DNA of 57,830 nt from Novosphingobium sp. AP12 (GTDB lineage: Bacteria; Pseudomonadota; Alphaproteobacteria; Sphingomonadales; Sphingomonadaceae). Below, piece by piece: positions 41,603 to 49,656 of the stretch (positions within the stretch are counted from its first letter, which is position 1; every line of letters begins with the position of its first letter). The DNA lies in assembly GCF_000281975.1 (NCBI RefSeq), contig NZ_AKKE01000155.1, forward strand, positions 1-57,830, written 5' to 3'. Below the pieces are notes generated by a model, which had not been told where the DNA came from, searched no databases, and saw nothing but the letters and a program-made list of their open reading frames with translations. A program made the translations under genes and the position numbers.

Positions 41603-41977
41603 CTATGCGGCGCGTGTGGCGATGCTGACGAACAGCGCGACGCCCGCGATCGACATGATCAGCGCCATGACCAGCACCGGTCGTCCCATTCGGAATTCGT
41701 TTGCCCGGCGCATTTCATGGAGCGTTGCCCAGTAGCTTATCGTGCCCAGCACCATCGCGGCCGTGCCCATCGCGGCCAGGAACAGGCCGACGCGCTGGGG
41801 GCTGTCCTCGTGGGCCTGCCCCGGCGCGCGCGGGATGCTGTCGAGGAACTTGTAGATCGTGAAGCCGAAGCTCAGCATCGAGAGCGAGGTTCGGATCCAC
41901 GCCATCAGCGTGCGGTCGGCCGCGAGAATCGTGCGCTGTTCGCCGAGGTCCTTCGGCAGGATCGGTGGTCTCGCCAT
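41603..41977 (-). CDS. DUF202/YidH-family membrane protein
   Basis: 124 aa. The DUF202 signature is clear: LGEQRTILAADRTLMAWIRTSLSMLSFGFTIYKFL, then two more hydrophobic segments (RVGLFLAAMGTAAMVLGTISYW and PVLVMALIMSIAGVALFVSI). These are three-helix inner-membrane proteins of unknown role. It lies 17 bp downstream of the DUF1622 gene and 32 bp ahead of the frameshifted DUF4239-like gene, so the three appear to be one membrane-protein operon. Confidence 0.9.
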   Translation of the reverse strand: MARPPILPKDLGEQRTILAADRTLMAWIRTSLSMLSFGFTIYKFLDSIPRAPGQAHEDSPQRVGLFLAAMGTAAMVLGTISYWATLHEMRRANEFRMGRPVLVMALIMSIAGVALFVSIATRAA

Positions 41978-41994
41978 GACTTACGTGTCCCTCC

Positions 41995-42345
41995 TCAAGT
42001 CTTCACGGCTTCGGACTGTCCGAAGACTTCGACGTCGCGTCCCAGGAAAAAGCCGAGACCCGTGCGGATCGCAGCGATCGAGGCGAGCTGGCCGATGTCG
42101 TTCCAGGTCGGCGCGACGGCCGTCTCGATGATGTCGGCGCCCAGCGCGAACTCGAGCGCGAGCAGGATCGAGGTCGCGAAGTTCACCCAGATCGCACGGG
42201 CGGCCGGAGTGTCCAGCGAGCGCCTGGCGAGGGCCGCCACCAACTCGACCAGCGCGCGAACGCTGCCGGCGAGCACGACGACGACAACGACGAACTCCAG
42301 CAGCAGGCCGGCAGATTCCGCTATGTCCTTCAGCCAGCTTTCCAT
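41995..42345 (-). CDS. DUF1622 membrane protein
   Basis: 116 aa. DUF1622 proteins are small integral membrane proteins of unknown function. Seen: LLLEFVVVVVVLAGSVRALVELVAAL as first helix, then ARAIWVNFATSILLALEFALGADIIETAVAPTWNDIGQLASIAAIRTGLGFFLGRDVE, the conserved block. First gene of the three-gene minus-strand cluster ending at 40762. The 254 bp to the divergent DUF2092 gene (42600) hold no other gene and should contain both promoters. Confidence 0.9.
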   Translation of the reverse strand: MESWLKDIAESAGLLLEFVVVVVVLAGSVRALVELVAALARRSLDTPAARAIWVNFATSILLALEFALGADIIETAVAPTWNDIGQLASIAAIRTGLGFFLGRDVEVFGQSEAVKT

Positions 42346-42599
42346 CGCTGTCCCCAGTTGCGAGCAACCGACAATGCCGCCTGCGCACGGGGAGGCGGCA
42401 TCAGCAATTTCCCGCAGGAACGCCGTGCCGATTGCCTAGCCCGGCTTGCAGGTCGCGGCTTGCGGGCATGCGAGGCCCTCGGGCGAGGGGCAGGGAAATA
42501 AACGGCGGGAACTCGGCAATAACCCCGATGGGATAGCTCGCGCCAAGGCCGATAGTCTCGGTCGGCAAGAGAGCCGACGGCCGAAGCAAGGAGTTCGTC

Positions 42600-43385
42600 A
42601 TGACTTCGAGGATTACAGGCATCTGCGTGGTCGCCTTCGCGGTGATGGCGATGGGCCCCGCGCAGGCCCAGACGACCGCTGCGCCGGACGCCGCGCCAGT
42701 CATTGAACCCGAGGCACTTGCGGCGATGGACCGCATGAGCGCAGCTCTCCTCGCGCTGCCCGGCTTCGTTCTGACGTCCGACGTCACCACCGAGAAAGTG
42801 CTCGAAACCGGGCAGAAGCTGCAGTTCGGCGGCACCGTCGATATGGCGATGCACCGTCCCGACTCGTTCAGGATCGTCGCCAATTCCGACATCCAGCAAC
42901 GCGAATACTATTTCGCGAGCGGGAAGTTCACCGTCCTGTCGCCGCGCCTGAAATACTATGCGACCGCAGACGCCCCCGAAACGATCGGCCTCGCACTCGA
43001 CAGGCTGAAGACGAAGTACGGCATCGAACTGCCGCTGGTCGACCTGTTCACCTGGGGGACCGACCAGACCATCCGTTCGCGGGTGGTGTCGGGCTACATG
43101 GTCGGGCCGGAGAAAATCGGCGGCCGGACCTGCGATCACATCGCCTTCCGCCAGAAGCTGGTCGACTGGCAGATCTGGATCGACAAGGGCGCGAAACCGC
43201 TGCCCTGCAAGATCGTCATCACCAACACCGACGACCCTTCGATGCCCCAGTACAGCGCGGTGCTGAACTGGGACGTGAGGACGGTCCCGAACGCCGCCGA
43301 CCTCGCCTTCGTCGCGCCCGCCGGCGCCCACCAGATCACGCTGGTCGACCAGATCGCGAAAGCCGCTCAAGGAGACAAGCAGTGA
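42600..43385 (+). CDS. DUF2092 periplasmic protein
   Basis: 261 aa, with a signal peptide ending GPAQAQ and AAGGAG upstream. DUF2092 proteins have a LolA-like fold by family description: an outer strand sheet with a hydrophobic groove. Typical stretches are ALAAMDRMSAALLALPGFVLTSDVTTEKVLETGQKLQFGGTVDMAMHRPDSFRI, REYYFASGKFTVLSPRLKYYATADAP, and IWIDKGAKPLPCKIVITNTDD. A lipid-handling role is inferred from the fold only. Its stop overlaps the start of the next gene (GTGA), indicating coupled translation. Confidence 0.88.
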   Translation: MTSRITGICVVAFAVMAMGPAQAQTTAAPDAAPVIEPEALAAMDRMSAALLALPGFVLTSDVTTEKVLETGQKLQFGGTVDMAMHRPDSFRIVANSDIQQREYYFASGKFTVLSPRLKYYATADAPETIGLALDRLKTKYGIELPLVDLFTWGTDQTIRSRVVSGYMVGPEKIGGRTCDHIAFRQKLVDWQIWIDKGAKPLPCKIVITNTDDPSMPQYSAVLNWDVRTVPNAADLAFVAPAGAHQITLVDQIAKAAQGDKQ

Positions 43386-44017
43386 ATCCACTCCGTTCGC
43401 GCCGCCTGGCTGCGCTCGCATCGCTCGCGCTCGTCGCCGACCCGGTCGGGACGGGGCTGGCCGGCATCTCCGCGCTGGTCCTGACCGCGGCCGCACTTGT
43501 CCCGGTGCAGACCGAGGCCGCGCAGCGCAAAGGGGGCGGCGGTGGAGGCCGCGCAAGACCGGCTTCACGGCCTTCCGGCGGCGCCTCGCGTCCTGCGGGC
43601 GGCGGTGCCCGGCCTTCGGTCGGGAGCGGCGCCCGCCCCGGCGGCGGCGGCGCGGGGCGGCCTCCCGTTCGCGGCGGCTCCACCAACAACATCAACCACA
43701 GCAATCGCAACAGCGGGAACGTCAACGTCAACAACGTCAACGTGAACCGCAACGTGAACGTCAACGGCGGCGGAGGCTATTACGGCGGCGGTTACGACCA
43801 TTACGACGACTGGGACGATCACTGGCATCCGCTGGCGACTGCTGCGGCCGTGACGATGACGGCGGCGGTGGTCGGCTCGATCGTGCGCAGCGTGCCTCCC
43901 AGCTGCTCCACAGTGATCGTGAACGGCACGAGCTATTCGCAGTGCGGGAGCACCTGGTATCAACCGCAGTACTCGGGCTCCTCGGTGCAGTACGTCGTGG
44001 TCAATCCGCCGCAGTAA
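43382..44017 (+). CDS. Exported Gly/Asn-rich low-complexity protein
   Basis: 211 aa, GTG start overlapping the DUF2092 stop by 4 bp. A hydrophobic N-terminus (LAALASLALVADPVGTGLAGISALVLTAAALV) is followed by a Gly/Arg/Pro-rich stretch, then an Asn-Val repeat block (NVNVNNVNVNRNVNVNGG), a Tyr/Asp/His patch (YYGGGYDHYDDWDDHWHP), a hydrophobic helix and a C-terminal domain with two Cys (PPSCSTVIVNGTSYSQCGS). The pairing with DUF2092 recurs in proteobacteria as I recall, but the function is unknown. Likely cell-envelope. Confidence 0.75.
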   Translation: MNPLRSRRLAALASLALVADPVGTGLAGISALVLTAAALVPVQTEAAQRKGGGGGGRARPASRPSGGASRPAGGGARPSVGSGARPGGGGAGRPPVRGGSTNNINHSNRNSGNVNVNNVNVNRNVNVNGGGGYYGGGYDHYDDWDDHWHPLATAAAVTMTAAVVGSIVRSVPPSCSTVIVNGTSYSQCGSTWYQPQYSGSSVQYVVVNPPQ

Positions 44018-44048
44018 CGCGGGGAGACGTTGTTCGGTCATCCAAGAA

Positions 44049-44076
44049 GGGCGGCGGCCAAACCTGGCTGCCGCCC
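44049..44076. terminator. Hairpin between convergent genes
   Basis: GGGCGGCGGCCA at 44049-44060 pairs with TGGCTGCCGCCC at 44065-44076 (12 bp with one G-U), loop AACC. It sits between the stop of the Gly/Asn-rich gene (44017) and the stop of the barrel gene (44086). No clear T-tract on either strand, so efficiency is uncertain. Confidence 0.5.
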
Positions 44077-44085
44077 CAACCGTGT

Positions 44086-44961
44086 TCAGAAAGAGGCCTG
44101 GAGCACCAGCGCCGGCCCCCTCAGCTTGTATTGGATGCGCCCGTCCCAGCGCTGCTTGTCGATCCCGATTCGGTAGTCGACGTAGCGGTAGACGGCGCCG
44201 ATCGCGACGTTCTTCATAATCGAATAGTTCGCGCCGACCTGCGCATTCACCAGGCGTCCGTCGTAGTCGTCGATCTTGAGCGACAGATAGTCGACCCGCG
44301 CATTCAGTTCGAGGCCCGGTGCCACTTTCCAGACACCGAAGACGCCGAGCGTGGGCAGCGGCGCGAGCACGTCGCGGCGCTTGGTTTCGATTTGCACGCC
44401 TTCGCCGCCGGCCGTGCTTTGGCCCGCCAGGGACAGTTCGAATTTCGTGACGTGCGCCCCCAGCGCCGCGCCCAGCTCCAGCGTGGGCGTCTGGACGATG
44501 GCGTAGCCGACGGTCAGCCGGTAGATGTCGCTGTCGAACCCACTCTGCACATGCGCCGCAACCGGATAGGTCACGCCGTCGAAGGTTATGTCGCGGGCGA
44601 GGTCGATGGAGCCGTTGCGCTTGAGCTTGTAGAAGTCCGCCCCGACGATGACCCTTCCGAAGCGGGCTCCCGCCGTCACCGAGGGAAGGACCTCGTCGTT
44701 GTCCATGTTGAGGTCGCTTTCGAAGTCGATGTCGGTGCCGACGGGCTGGTTGGGGCCTTTGACGGATACGCGGACGTCGGTGTCGATCTTTGGATAGAAC
44801 GCCATAACGCTGATCCAGTACTTGTTGTCGAGCGTCTGGGCCTGCGCGGGTGACGCGATGGTGAAGGCGGAGCAGGCCGTCGCGCAAAGACAGCTCGCCC
44901 GCAGGGTGCGCTGGAGCAGCGTGGTCGTTCCCGGTGTCCTGCCCGACTTGTCGTGTACCAT
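44086..44961 (-). CDS. Outer-membrane beta-barrel protein, unknown ligand
   Basis: 291 aa from ATG 44961, with AGGAG 6 nt upstream; the frame extends to 45084 without support. The N-terminal part (TLLQRTLRASCLCATACSAFTIASPAQAQ) is a signal peptide. The mature part shows alternating strands: YWISVMAFYPKIDTDVRVSVKG, VLPSVTAGARFGRVIVGADFYKLKRNG, DIYRLTVGYAIVQTPTLELGAALGAHV, VDYLSLKIDDYDGRLVNAQVGANYSI, and ends GPALVLQASF with a terminal Phe. Not a TonB receptor. Family not named; probably of the OmpW/OmpA-size barrels. Confidence 0.8.
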   Translation of the reverse strand: MVHDKSGRTPGTTTLLQRTLRASCLCATACSAFTIASPAQAQTLDNKYWISVMAFYPKIDTDVRVSVKGPNQPVGTDIDFESDLNMDNDEVLPSVTAGARFGRVIVGADFYKLKRNGSIDLARDITFDGVTYPVAAHVQSGFDSDIYRLTVGYAIVQTPTLELGAALGAHVTKFELSLAGQSTAGGEGVQIETKRRDVLAPLPTLGVFGVWKVAPGLELNARVDYLSLKIDDYDGRLVNAQVGANYSIMKNVAIGAVYRYVDYRIGIDKQRWDGRIQYKLRGPALVLQASF

Positions 44962-45166
44962 GGTCTGCTCCTGGCGAGGCCGCCTGCCGTTCGGGTCAGT
45001 CGGCGAGTGAAATGCGCGGCTTTTCACATCAGGGGATATGGTCATCGGGGCTCGGCGCGTATTGGGATTACCCAGCAGCATCACTCAGCATAAACCCTGA
45101 GGCCCCGGCATGCGGAACGCGGCTCCGGTTAAGCGATGATAAACGGAATCGCCGTAAGACCACGCG

Positions 45167-45481
45167 ATGACCCGCCGCATCCTTCCTCGACGTTCGCAAC
45201 GACGCCCCGTGGCGATGGCCGTCCAGTGCCGGACGCAGACCGGGCTGCGCGATGACGGCGAGATTTCCGACATTTCCTCCGAAGGCTGCTGCCTGCGGAT
45301 GCGCGGCCTCTATTTCCGCGTCGGTGCCCGCCTCATCATCCGGCCGCAAGGGCTGGAGGGCATGCCCGGCGTGGTGCGCTGGATCAGCAGCGACCTTGCA
45401 GGCGTGGAGTTCGACCGCCCGATCTACGGCCCGGTGCTGGAGCATCTGGCAAAAGCGCACGCGATTCCCCAGCGCGCGTAA
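45167..45481 (+). CDS. PilZ-domain protein
   Basis: 104 aa, a single PilZ domain. The c-di-GMP motif pieces are present: an RRSQRR stretch near residue 8 for RxxxR, and DISSEGCCLRM for the D/NxSxxG motif, followed by the barrel strands VGARLIIRPQGLEGMPGVVRWISSDLAGVEFDRPI. It should bind cyclic di-GMP and relay it to a partner not identified here. It stands alone between the barrel gene and an MFS transporter gene. Confidence 0.9.
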   Translation: MTRRILPRRSQRRPVAMAVQCRTQTGLRDDGEISDISSEGCCLRMRGLYFRVGARLIIRPQGLEGMPGVVRWISSDLAGVEFDRPIYGPVLEHLAKAHAIPQRA

Positions 45482-45612
45482 CGTCGCCCCTGCGAATTCT
45501 CGTTCACGATAGCTGAAAGTTCTGGCCAAGCCGCCGGAGCGCTGCACACTCCCGATGGTATACGATCGGCGCGCTCAGCGCTGGCGGCCGCACAAGCATC
45601 GGGAGAGAGCGC

Positions 45613-46866
45613 TTGGCACTATCGACTGGCCCCGTGAGCGAGGCCCCCAATCACCCGCTCGCAGTCCGCATGGGCGTGATCGCGGGCGTATCGCACAACA
45701 TGGTGATAGGCACCGTCATGGGCTCGTTCGGGCTCATGCTGGCTTCCGTCGAGCAGCGCCTCGGCGTCAGCGGGGAGCAGGCGGCGGCGGGCATCCCGCT
45801 GGTGCTGGTCGGCTCCTCGGTGCTGGCGCCCTTCGTCGGGGTGCTGATCGCCAAGGTCTCGCTGCGACTGCTGCTGCTGATTGGCGCGATGCTGACGGTG
45901 GCGGGCTATCTGACGCTGGCGTTCACGCATAGCTACGCGCTCTACCTCGTCGCCTATGGACTGTGCTTCGGCCCGGCGATGAGCTTGGCCGGATCGATCG
46001 GCCCGGCCACGCTGGTGACGCGCTGGTTCAACCGCAACCGGGGTCTCGCGCTCGGCATCGTCCACCTGCCGGTGGTGATCGCCGTGGTGCCCTGGACACT
46101 GGAGCGGGCGCTGTCGGTGACTTCGCCCTCGACCATCTATCTCGTCATCGGCGTGCTCTGCGCGGTGCTGATGCTGCCGCTGATTCTGCTGGCTATCGAC
46201 CACCCGCCGGGCAAGACCGAGACCGTGGCGCCCGAACCCAGTGAAAAGCGGACCGCCGACGGCTCGTTCAGCATGGGCCAGCTACTCGCCCGCCCGCGCT
46301 TCTGGGCGATCTCGCTGGCGGCGGTCGCCAGCATGACCAGTTCGGTCCTGCTCGGCTCGCTGCTGGTGCCGATGGGCATGTCCTGGGGCTTCACCCGGCC
46401 CGAGGCGGCGCTGCTGCAGTCGATCATGTCACTGGTCGGCATCGCCGGCTCGATCCTGTTCGGCTGGATCGCGGACAAGCTGGGCGGCGGCCGTTCCCTG
46501 GCGCTGATCGGCTTCAACTGCGCGGTCCTCTGGCTGATCCTGCTGCAGCACCCGCCGTTCTGGATCGCCGCCGTGGTCATCGGCCTCATCGGCATGCACG
46601 GCGCGGGCGCAATCCCGACGCTGGGACGCGGGCTTTCGGACGCGTTCGGGCAGGCGAGCTACAGCCGCGGCTTCGGCCTCAACACGTTGATCGGCCTGCC
46701 GTTCATCGCCTTCGCGGTGGTCGGCTCGGCGCGGGTCTTCTCGGTTACGCGCAGCTACGACGGCGCGATCGTGGCGATGTGCGTGTTCTTCGTCGTGGCG
46801 ATCGTGCTCGGCATCTACGCCGCGAGCGGGCCCAAGGCCAAGGAGCCTGTGCCGGCGGCGGTATAA
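45613..46866 (+). CDS. Major facilitator superfamily transporter
   Basis: 417 aa with TTG start at 45613 (GGGAGAG upstream); a GTG at 45634 is a possible alternative. Twelve hydrophobic segments are visible in two halves around a cytoplasmic loop (HPPGKTETVAPEPSEKRTADGSF). The end of the first half reads ARFWFNRNRGLALGI-like (VTRWFNRNRGLALGIVHLP), typical of monocarboxylate/OFA-type carriers. The second half has FGWIADKLGGGRSLALIGF. Substrate unassigned; an organic acid is plausible from the subfamily pattern. It is convergent with the Nudix gene, the stops only a few bases apart. Confidence 0.9.
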   Translation: MALSTGPVSEAPNHPLAVRMGVIAGVSHNMVIGTVMGSFGLMLASVEQRLGVSGEQAAAGIPLVLVGSSVLAPFVGVLIAKVSLRLLLLIGAMLTVAGYLTLAFTHSYALYLVAYGLCFGPAMSLAGSIGPATLVTRWFNRNRGLALGIVHLPVVIAVVPWTLERALSVTSPSTIYLVIGVLCAVLMLPLILLAIDHPPGKTETVAPEPSEKRTADGSFSMGQLLARPRFWAISLAAVASMTSSVLLGSLLVPMGMSWGFTRPEAALLQSIMSLVGIAGSILFGWIADKLGGGRSLALIGFNCAVLWLILLQHPPFWIAAVVIGLIGMHGAGAIPTLGRGLSDAFGQASYSRGFGLNTLIGLPFIAFAVVGSARVFSVTRSYDGAIVAMCVFFVVAIVLGIYAASGPKAKEPVPAAV

Positions 46867-46867
46867 G

Positions 46868-47662
46868 TCACCCTCGCCGCGCGGTGGCCTTGGGCTGGCC
46901 CAGCACCGGGTAGCCATGGCTGCCTGCGATGACGAGCCATTCGCCGTCGTCGCGGTCCTCCAGGCTGGGATGGATACGCGCCACCGGATGCGCGGCGATG
47001 TCGGCCAGCGCGTCGGCATGGTCGGCGTACTGCGCGAGCCGTTCCAGGTTGCGGCGGGTGGGAAAGATCACCGAGATCTCGCCCCGGTCCGCCATGGCCA
47101 GAGCCTTGGCCGCGCTGGCCCAGAACAGGCGGGTGTTCTCGGTGGCGTCGACCGCGATATCGACCGCGCCGGTGCCGAGGTCGGTCACGAAGAACCGCGT
47201 GTCGAAAGCCTTGTCCCACAGCGGGCACCAGTGCGCGAAGAAGGTCAGGGCGCCGGGATCGAGCGCCCAGCCGAACCGCTCCAGCACGGTGTCGAGCCGG
47301 CCCGTCTCAAGCAGCAGAGCCCGCGCGGCCACTGCTTCCGCCGCGCCGACGGGCTGGCGGGTGGCGATCATCAGGCCGGTCTCCTCCAGCGTCTCGCGGA
47401 TGGCCGCGATTCGGGCTGCAGCGATCTCCAGAGCCTCCTCCGGGAGCAGGCGCCGGGCCAGTTCGTAATCGGCGGGATCGACCCGGCCGCCGGGAAACAC
47501 CGCGGCGCCGCCGGCAAAGCGCATCTTTTTGGCGCGCTGGACCATCAGCACGTCGGGTGGCCCGCCCTCGGCGGAGCGGCGGAAGATCACCACGGTCGCG
47601 GCGGGGACGACGGCAGGCCCGTCTGCGGGCATCGGCTGATCGGAAGGAGCACTGAAGGACAT
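46868..47662 (-). CDS. Nudix hydrolase (NUDT19/RppH-like group)
   Basis: 264 aa. The Nudix box is split by a longer helix insertion: GGAAVFPGGRVDPADYELAR..., then AAIRETLEETGLMIA (RExxEExG). Such a split is known in the NUDT7/19 type (acyl-CoA hydrolase-like) proteins. A downstream hydrophobic/aromatic region contains FAHWCPLWDKAFDTRFFVTDL. The reaction would be cleavage of a nucleoside-diphosphate-linked substrate; CoA derivatives are a possibility. It ends next to the MFS gene. Confidence 0.85.
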   Translation of the reverse strand: MSFSAPSDQPMPADGPAVVPAATVVIFRRSAEGGPPDVLMVQRAKKMRFAGGAAVFPGGRVDPADYELARRLLPEEALEIAAARIAAIRETLEETGLMIATRQPVGAAEAVAARALLLETGRLDTVLERFGWALDPGALTFFAHWCPLWDKAFDTRFFVTDLGTGAVDIAVDATENTRLFWASAAKALAMADRGEISVIFPTRRNLERLAQYADHADALADIAAHPVARIHPSLEDRDDGEWLVIAGSHGYPVLGQPKATARRG

Positions 47663-47860
47663 GGTCAGGATGTCGCGCGCATGCGCGGCACGGGCAAGGG
47701 GAAACTGCGCCGCTCCGGCGGGGGGCGGTGTCGGCCTGGTTTACAGATCGAGTGACGAGCGCTGAAGGCGACTACGTGGAAATCGCGGATTTCCGGCGAT
47801 ATTCGAAACTGGCACGCCCCATGCTTATACAACCGCGTACCCCGAGAAGCAGTCTCGACA

Positions 47861-47893
47861 GAGGCGGGGCCGACAGTCTCACGGCCCCGCCTC
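47861..47893. other. Perfect 11-bp inverted repeat in intergenic gap
   Basis: GAGGCGGGGCC at 47861-47871 pairs with GGCCCCGCCTC at 47883-47893 (11-nt loop). It lies in the 336-bp gap between the Nudix gene start and the grxD stop. There is no T-tract after it on either strand. It might belong to a small RNA or be a protein site; no gene is seen in this gap. Confidence 0.45.
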
Positions 47894-47934
47894 CCCGAGC
47901 CCTCCGGTACGATCCCCGAGTTTCCGTAACCCAA

Positions 47935-47963
47935 ACGAAAAGGCCCGGGCGTTCACCCGGGCC
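47935..47963 (-). terminator. Intrinsic terminator of grxD (minus strand)
   Basis: GGCCCGGG (47942-47949) and CCCGGGCC (47956-47963) form a perfect 8-bp stem. On the minus strand it is followed by TTTTCGTTT. It lies 36 bp past the grxD stop. Confidence 0.8.
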
Positions 47964-47998
47964 ATCGAAATTCGGCGTTGCCTTAAATCAGCGCGGGA

Positions 47999-48328
47999 TC
48001 AGCCCTGCGCGGCGATCCCGGCTTCGGCGACGAGCTGGTGCAGTTCACCGGCCTCGTACATTTCCATCATGATGTCGCTGCCGCCCACGAACTCGCCCTT
48101 GATGTAGAGCTGAGGGATCGTCGGCCATTCCGAAAACGCCTTGATGCCCTGGCGGATTTCCATGTCCTGCAGCACGTCGACAGTCTCGTAAGGGACGGCG
48201 AGGTGATCGAGGATGGCGATCGCACGGCTCGAGAAGCCGCACTGCGGGAACAACGGCGTGCCCTTCATGAACAGGACCACGTCGTTGCTGTTTACGATGT
48301 CGCCGATGCGGGCGTTGACGTCGGACAT
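47999..48328 (-). CDS. grxD: Monothiol glutaredoxin Grx4
   Basis: 109 aa. CGFS-type glutaredoxins bind a [2Fe-2S] cluster with glutathione and pass it on, partnering BolA proteins. The motif FPQCGFSSRAIAIL is present, followed by the conserved TVDVLQDMEIRQGIKAFSEWPTIPQLYIKGEFVGGSDIMMEMYEAGEL. It follows a bolA gene on the same strand (30 bp away), matching the known physical partnership. Confidence 0.97.
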   Translation of the reverse strand: MSDVNARIGDIVNSNDVVLFMKGTPLFPQCGFSSRAIAILDHLAVPYETVDVLQDMEIRQGIKAFSEWPTIPQLYIKGEFVGGSDIMMEMYEAGELHQLVAEAGIAAQG

Positions 48329-48357
48329 TTTCGAATAACCTCTAACTGTATGCGACG

Positions 48358-48591
48358 TCAGTTGGGGACGGCGGTGGTGAGTTGCAAGGCGTGGAGCACG
48401 CCGCCCATGCGGCCGCCCAGTGCTTCGTAGACCAGCTTGTGCTGGGCGACACGGGGCTTGCCGGCGAACGTAGCCGAAACGACGTGCGCGGAATAGTGGT
48501 CACCGTCCCCGGCGAGGTCGGTGATCGTCACCTGGGCATCCGGGAGCGCATCGCGGATGAGGGTTTCGATTTCGGTGGCGGTCATGCCCAT
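48358..48591 (-). CDS. BolA-family protein
   Basis: 77 aa, the short BolA type (IbaG/BolA2-like). Seen: ETLIRDALPDAQVTITDLAGDGDHYSAHVVSATFAGKPRVAQHKLVYEALGGRMGGVLHALQLTT, with the conserved C-terminal His that ligates the shared Fe-S cluster with CGFS glutaredoxin. Directly upstream of grxD on the same strand. Probable role: iron-sulfur cluster trafficking or iron sensing. Confidence 0.95.
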   Translation of the reverse strand: MGMTATEIETLIRDALPDAQVTITDLAGDGDHYSAHVVSATFAGKPRVAQHKLVYEALGGRMGGVLHALQLTTAVPN

Positions 48592-48603
48592 GACGGTAAT
48601 TCC

Positions 48604-48921
48604 TTAACCCAGGAAAGCGCGGCGCGCCTCGACCTGCTTGGCTTCCAGCGCGGCGCGGATTTCGCCTTCGCTGGTATCGACGCCGGCGGCGGTGAGGTCG
48701 CCGAGCAGCTTGCGGATCACGTCCTCGTCGCCGGCTTCCTCGAAGTCGGCCTGGACGACGGACTTGGCGTAGGCGTCGGTTTCTGCCGGAGAAAGGCTCA
48801 TGCGAACGGCGGCCCACTCGCCGACGAGGCGGTTGCGGCGGGCCTGGATGCGGAACAGGGTATCGGCGTCGTGCGCGAACCTGGCTTCTTCGGCGCGCTC
48901 GCGATCCTCAAAACTCGTCAT
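48604..48921 (-). CDS. DUF1476 protein (F1-ATPase zeta-subunit type)
   Basis: 105 aa from ATG 48921 (MTSFEDRERAEEARFAHD); the upstream frame to 48951 is not conserved-looking. DUF1476 proteins of alphaproteobacteria include the zeta inhibitor of F1FO-ATPase in Paracoccus, whose N-terminus blocks rotation. The family text FEDRERAEEARFAHDADTLFRIQARRNRLVGEWAAVRM is complete, with the helical C-terminal part. It leads the bolA-grxD row, 12 bp upstream of bolA. An inhibitor role here is inferred from the family. Confidence 0.92.
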   Translation of the reverse strand: MTSFEDRERAEEARFAHDADTLFRIQARRNRLVGEWAAVRMSLSPAETDAYAKSVVQADFEEAGDEDVIRKLLGDLTAAGVDTSEGEIRAALEAKQVEARRAFLG

Positions 48922-49053
48922 CGGACAACCTCGATTGATAGCGCCTCGCAAATGCGAAGGCGCGATGCTCGGGTAAGCCGATACGTGGAGGCGGGAGCAG
49001 GTTCAATCCCGATTCGACCTGTCCTCCCCCGGCGAAGAGGGAGGATCGCCGTT

Positions 49054-49656
49054 TCAGTTCACGCTCGCCGGCGTCCGCGCCAGGAACGGCAGGCCGCCGC
49101 GCGCCTTGGCCTCGTAGGCCGAGATCGCGTCGCCCTGCGCCATCGTCAGGCCCACTTCGTCGAGGCCGTTGAGCAGGCAGTGCTTGCGAAAGGCGTCGAT
49201 CTCGAAGGTGAAGCGGTCCTGGAATGGCGTCGTCACCGTCTGGGTTTCGAGGTCGATGTCGATGGGGTCGGTCAGAGCGACTTCCATCAGGCGGTCGATC
49301 GCCTCCTGCGGCAGCGCCACGGTGAGTATGCCGTTCTTGAAGGCATTGCCCGAGAAGATGTCCGAGAAGCTCGGCGCGATCACGCAGGTCACGCCCATGT
49401 CGAGCAGCGCCCAGGCGGCGTGTTCACGGCTGGAGCCGCAGCCGAAGTTGTCGCCCGCGATGAGGATCGGGGCATCGGCGTTGGCGGGGTCGGTGAAGAC
49501 GTTGCCCGGTTCCTTCTTCACCGCCTCGAACGCGCCGCGCCCGAGGCCGTCACGGGTGACGGTCTTGAGCCAGTGCGCCGGGATGATGACGTCGGTGTCG
49601 ACGTTCTTGCGCCCGAAGGGGATCGCCTTGCCGGCGACGTGGTTGATCGCCTGCAT
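49054..49656 (-). CDS. leuD: 3-isopropylmalate dehydratase small subunit
   Basis: 200 aa. With LeuC it isomerises 2-isopropylmalate to 3-isopropylmalate in leucine synthesis, in the cytoplasm. Family marks: GRKNVDTDVIIPAHWLKTV, ILIAGDNFGCGSSREHAAWALLDMGVTCVIAPSFSDIFSGNAFKNGIL. The start ATG shares its A with the stop of the 60-aa gene upstream (TGATG), so translation is probably coupled. Order is leuC - small gene - leuD on the minus strand. Confidence 0.96.
   Translation of the reverse strand: MQAINHVAGKAIPFGRKNVDTDVIIPAHWLKTVTRDGLGRGAFEAVKKEPGNVFTDPANADAPILIAGDNFGCGSSREHAAWALLDMGVTCVIAPSFSDIFSGNAFKNGILTVALPQEAIDRLMEVALTDPIDIDLETQTVTTPFQDRFTFEIDAFRKHCLLNGLDEVGLTMAQGDAISAYEAKARGGLPFLARTPASVN

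Noticed and set aside
43718..43765. Short AACGTCAACGT-like repeats as a regulatory or CRISPR-like array
   Set aside because: The repeats code for the Asn-Val block of the exported protein in one frame; no spacers, and no cas genes in the window.
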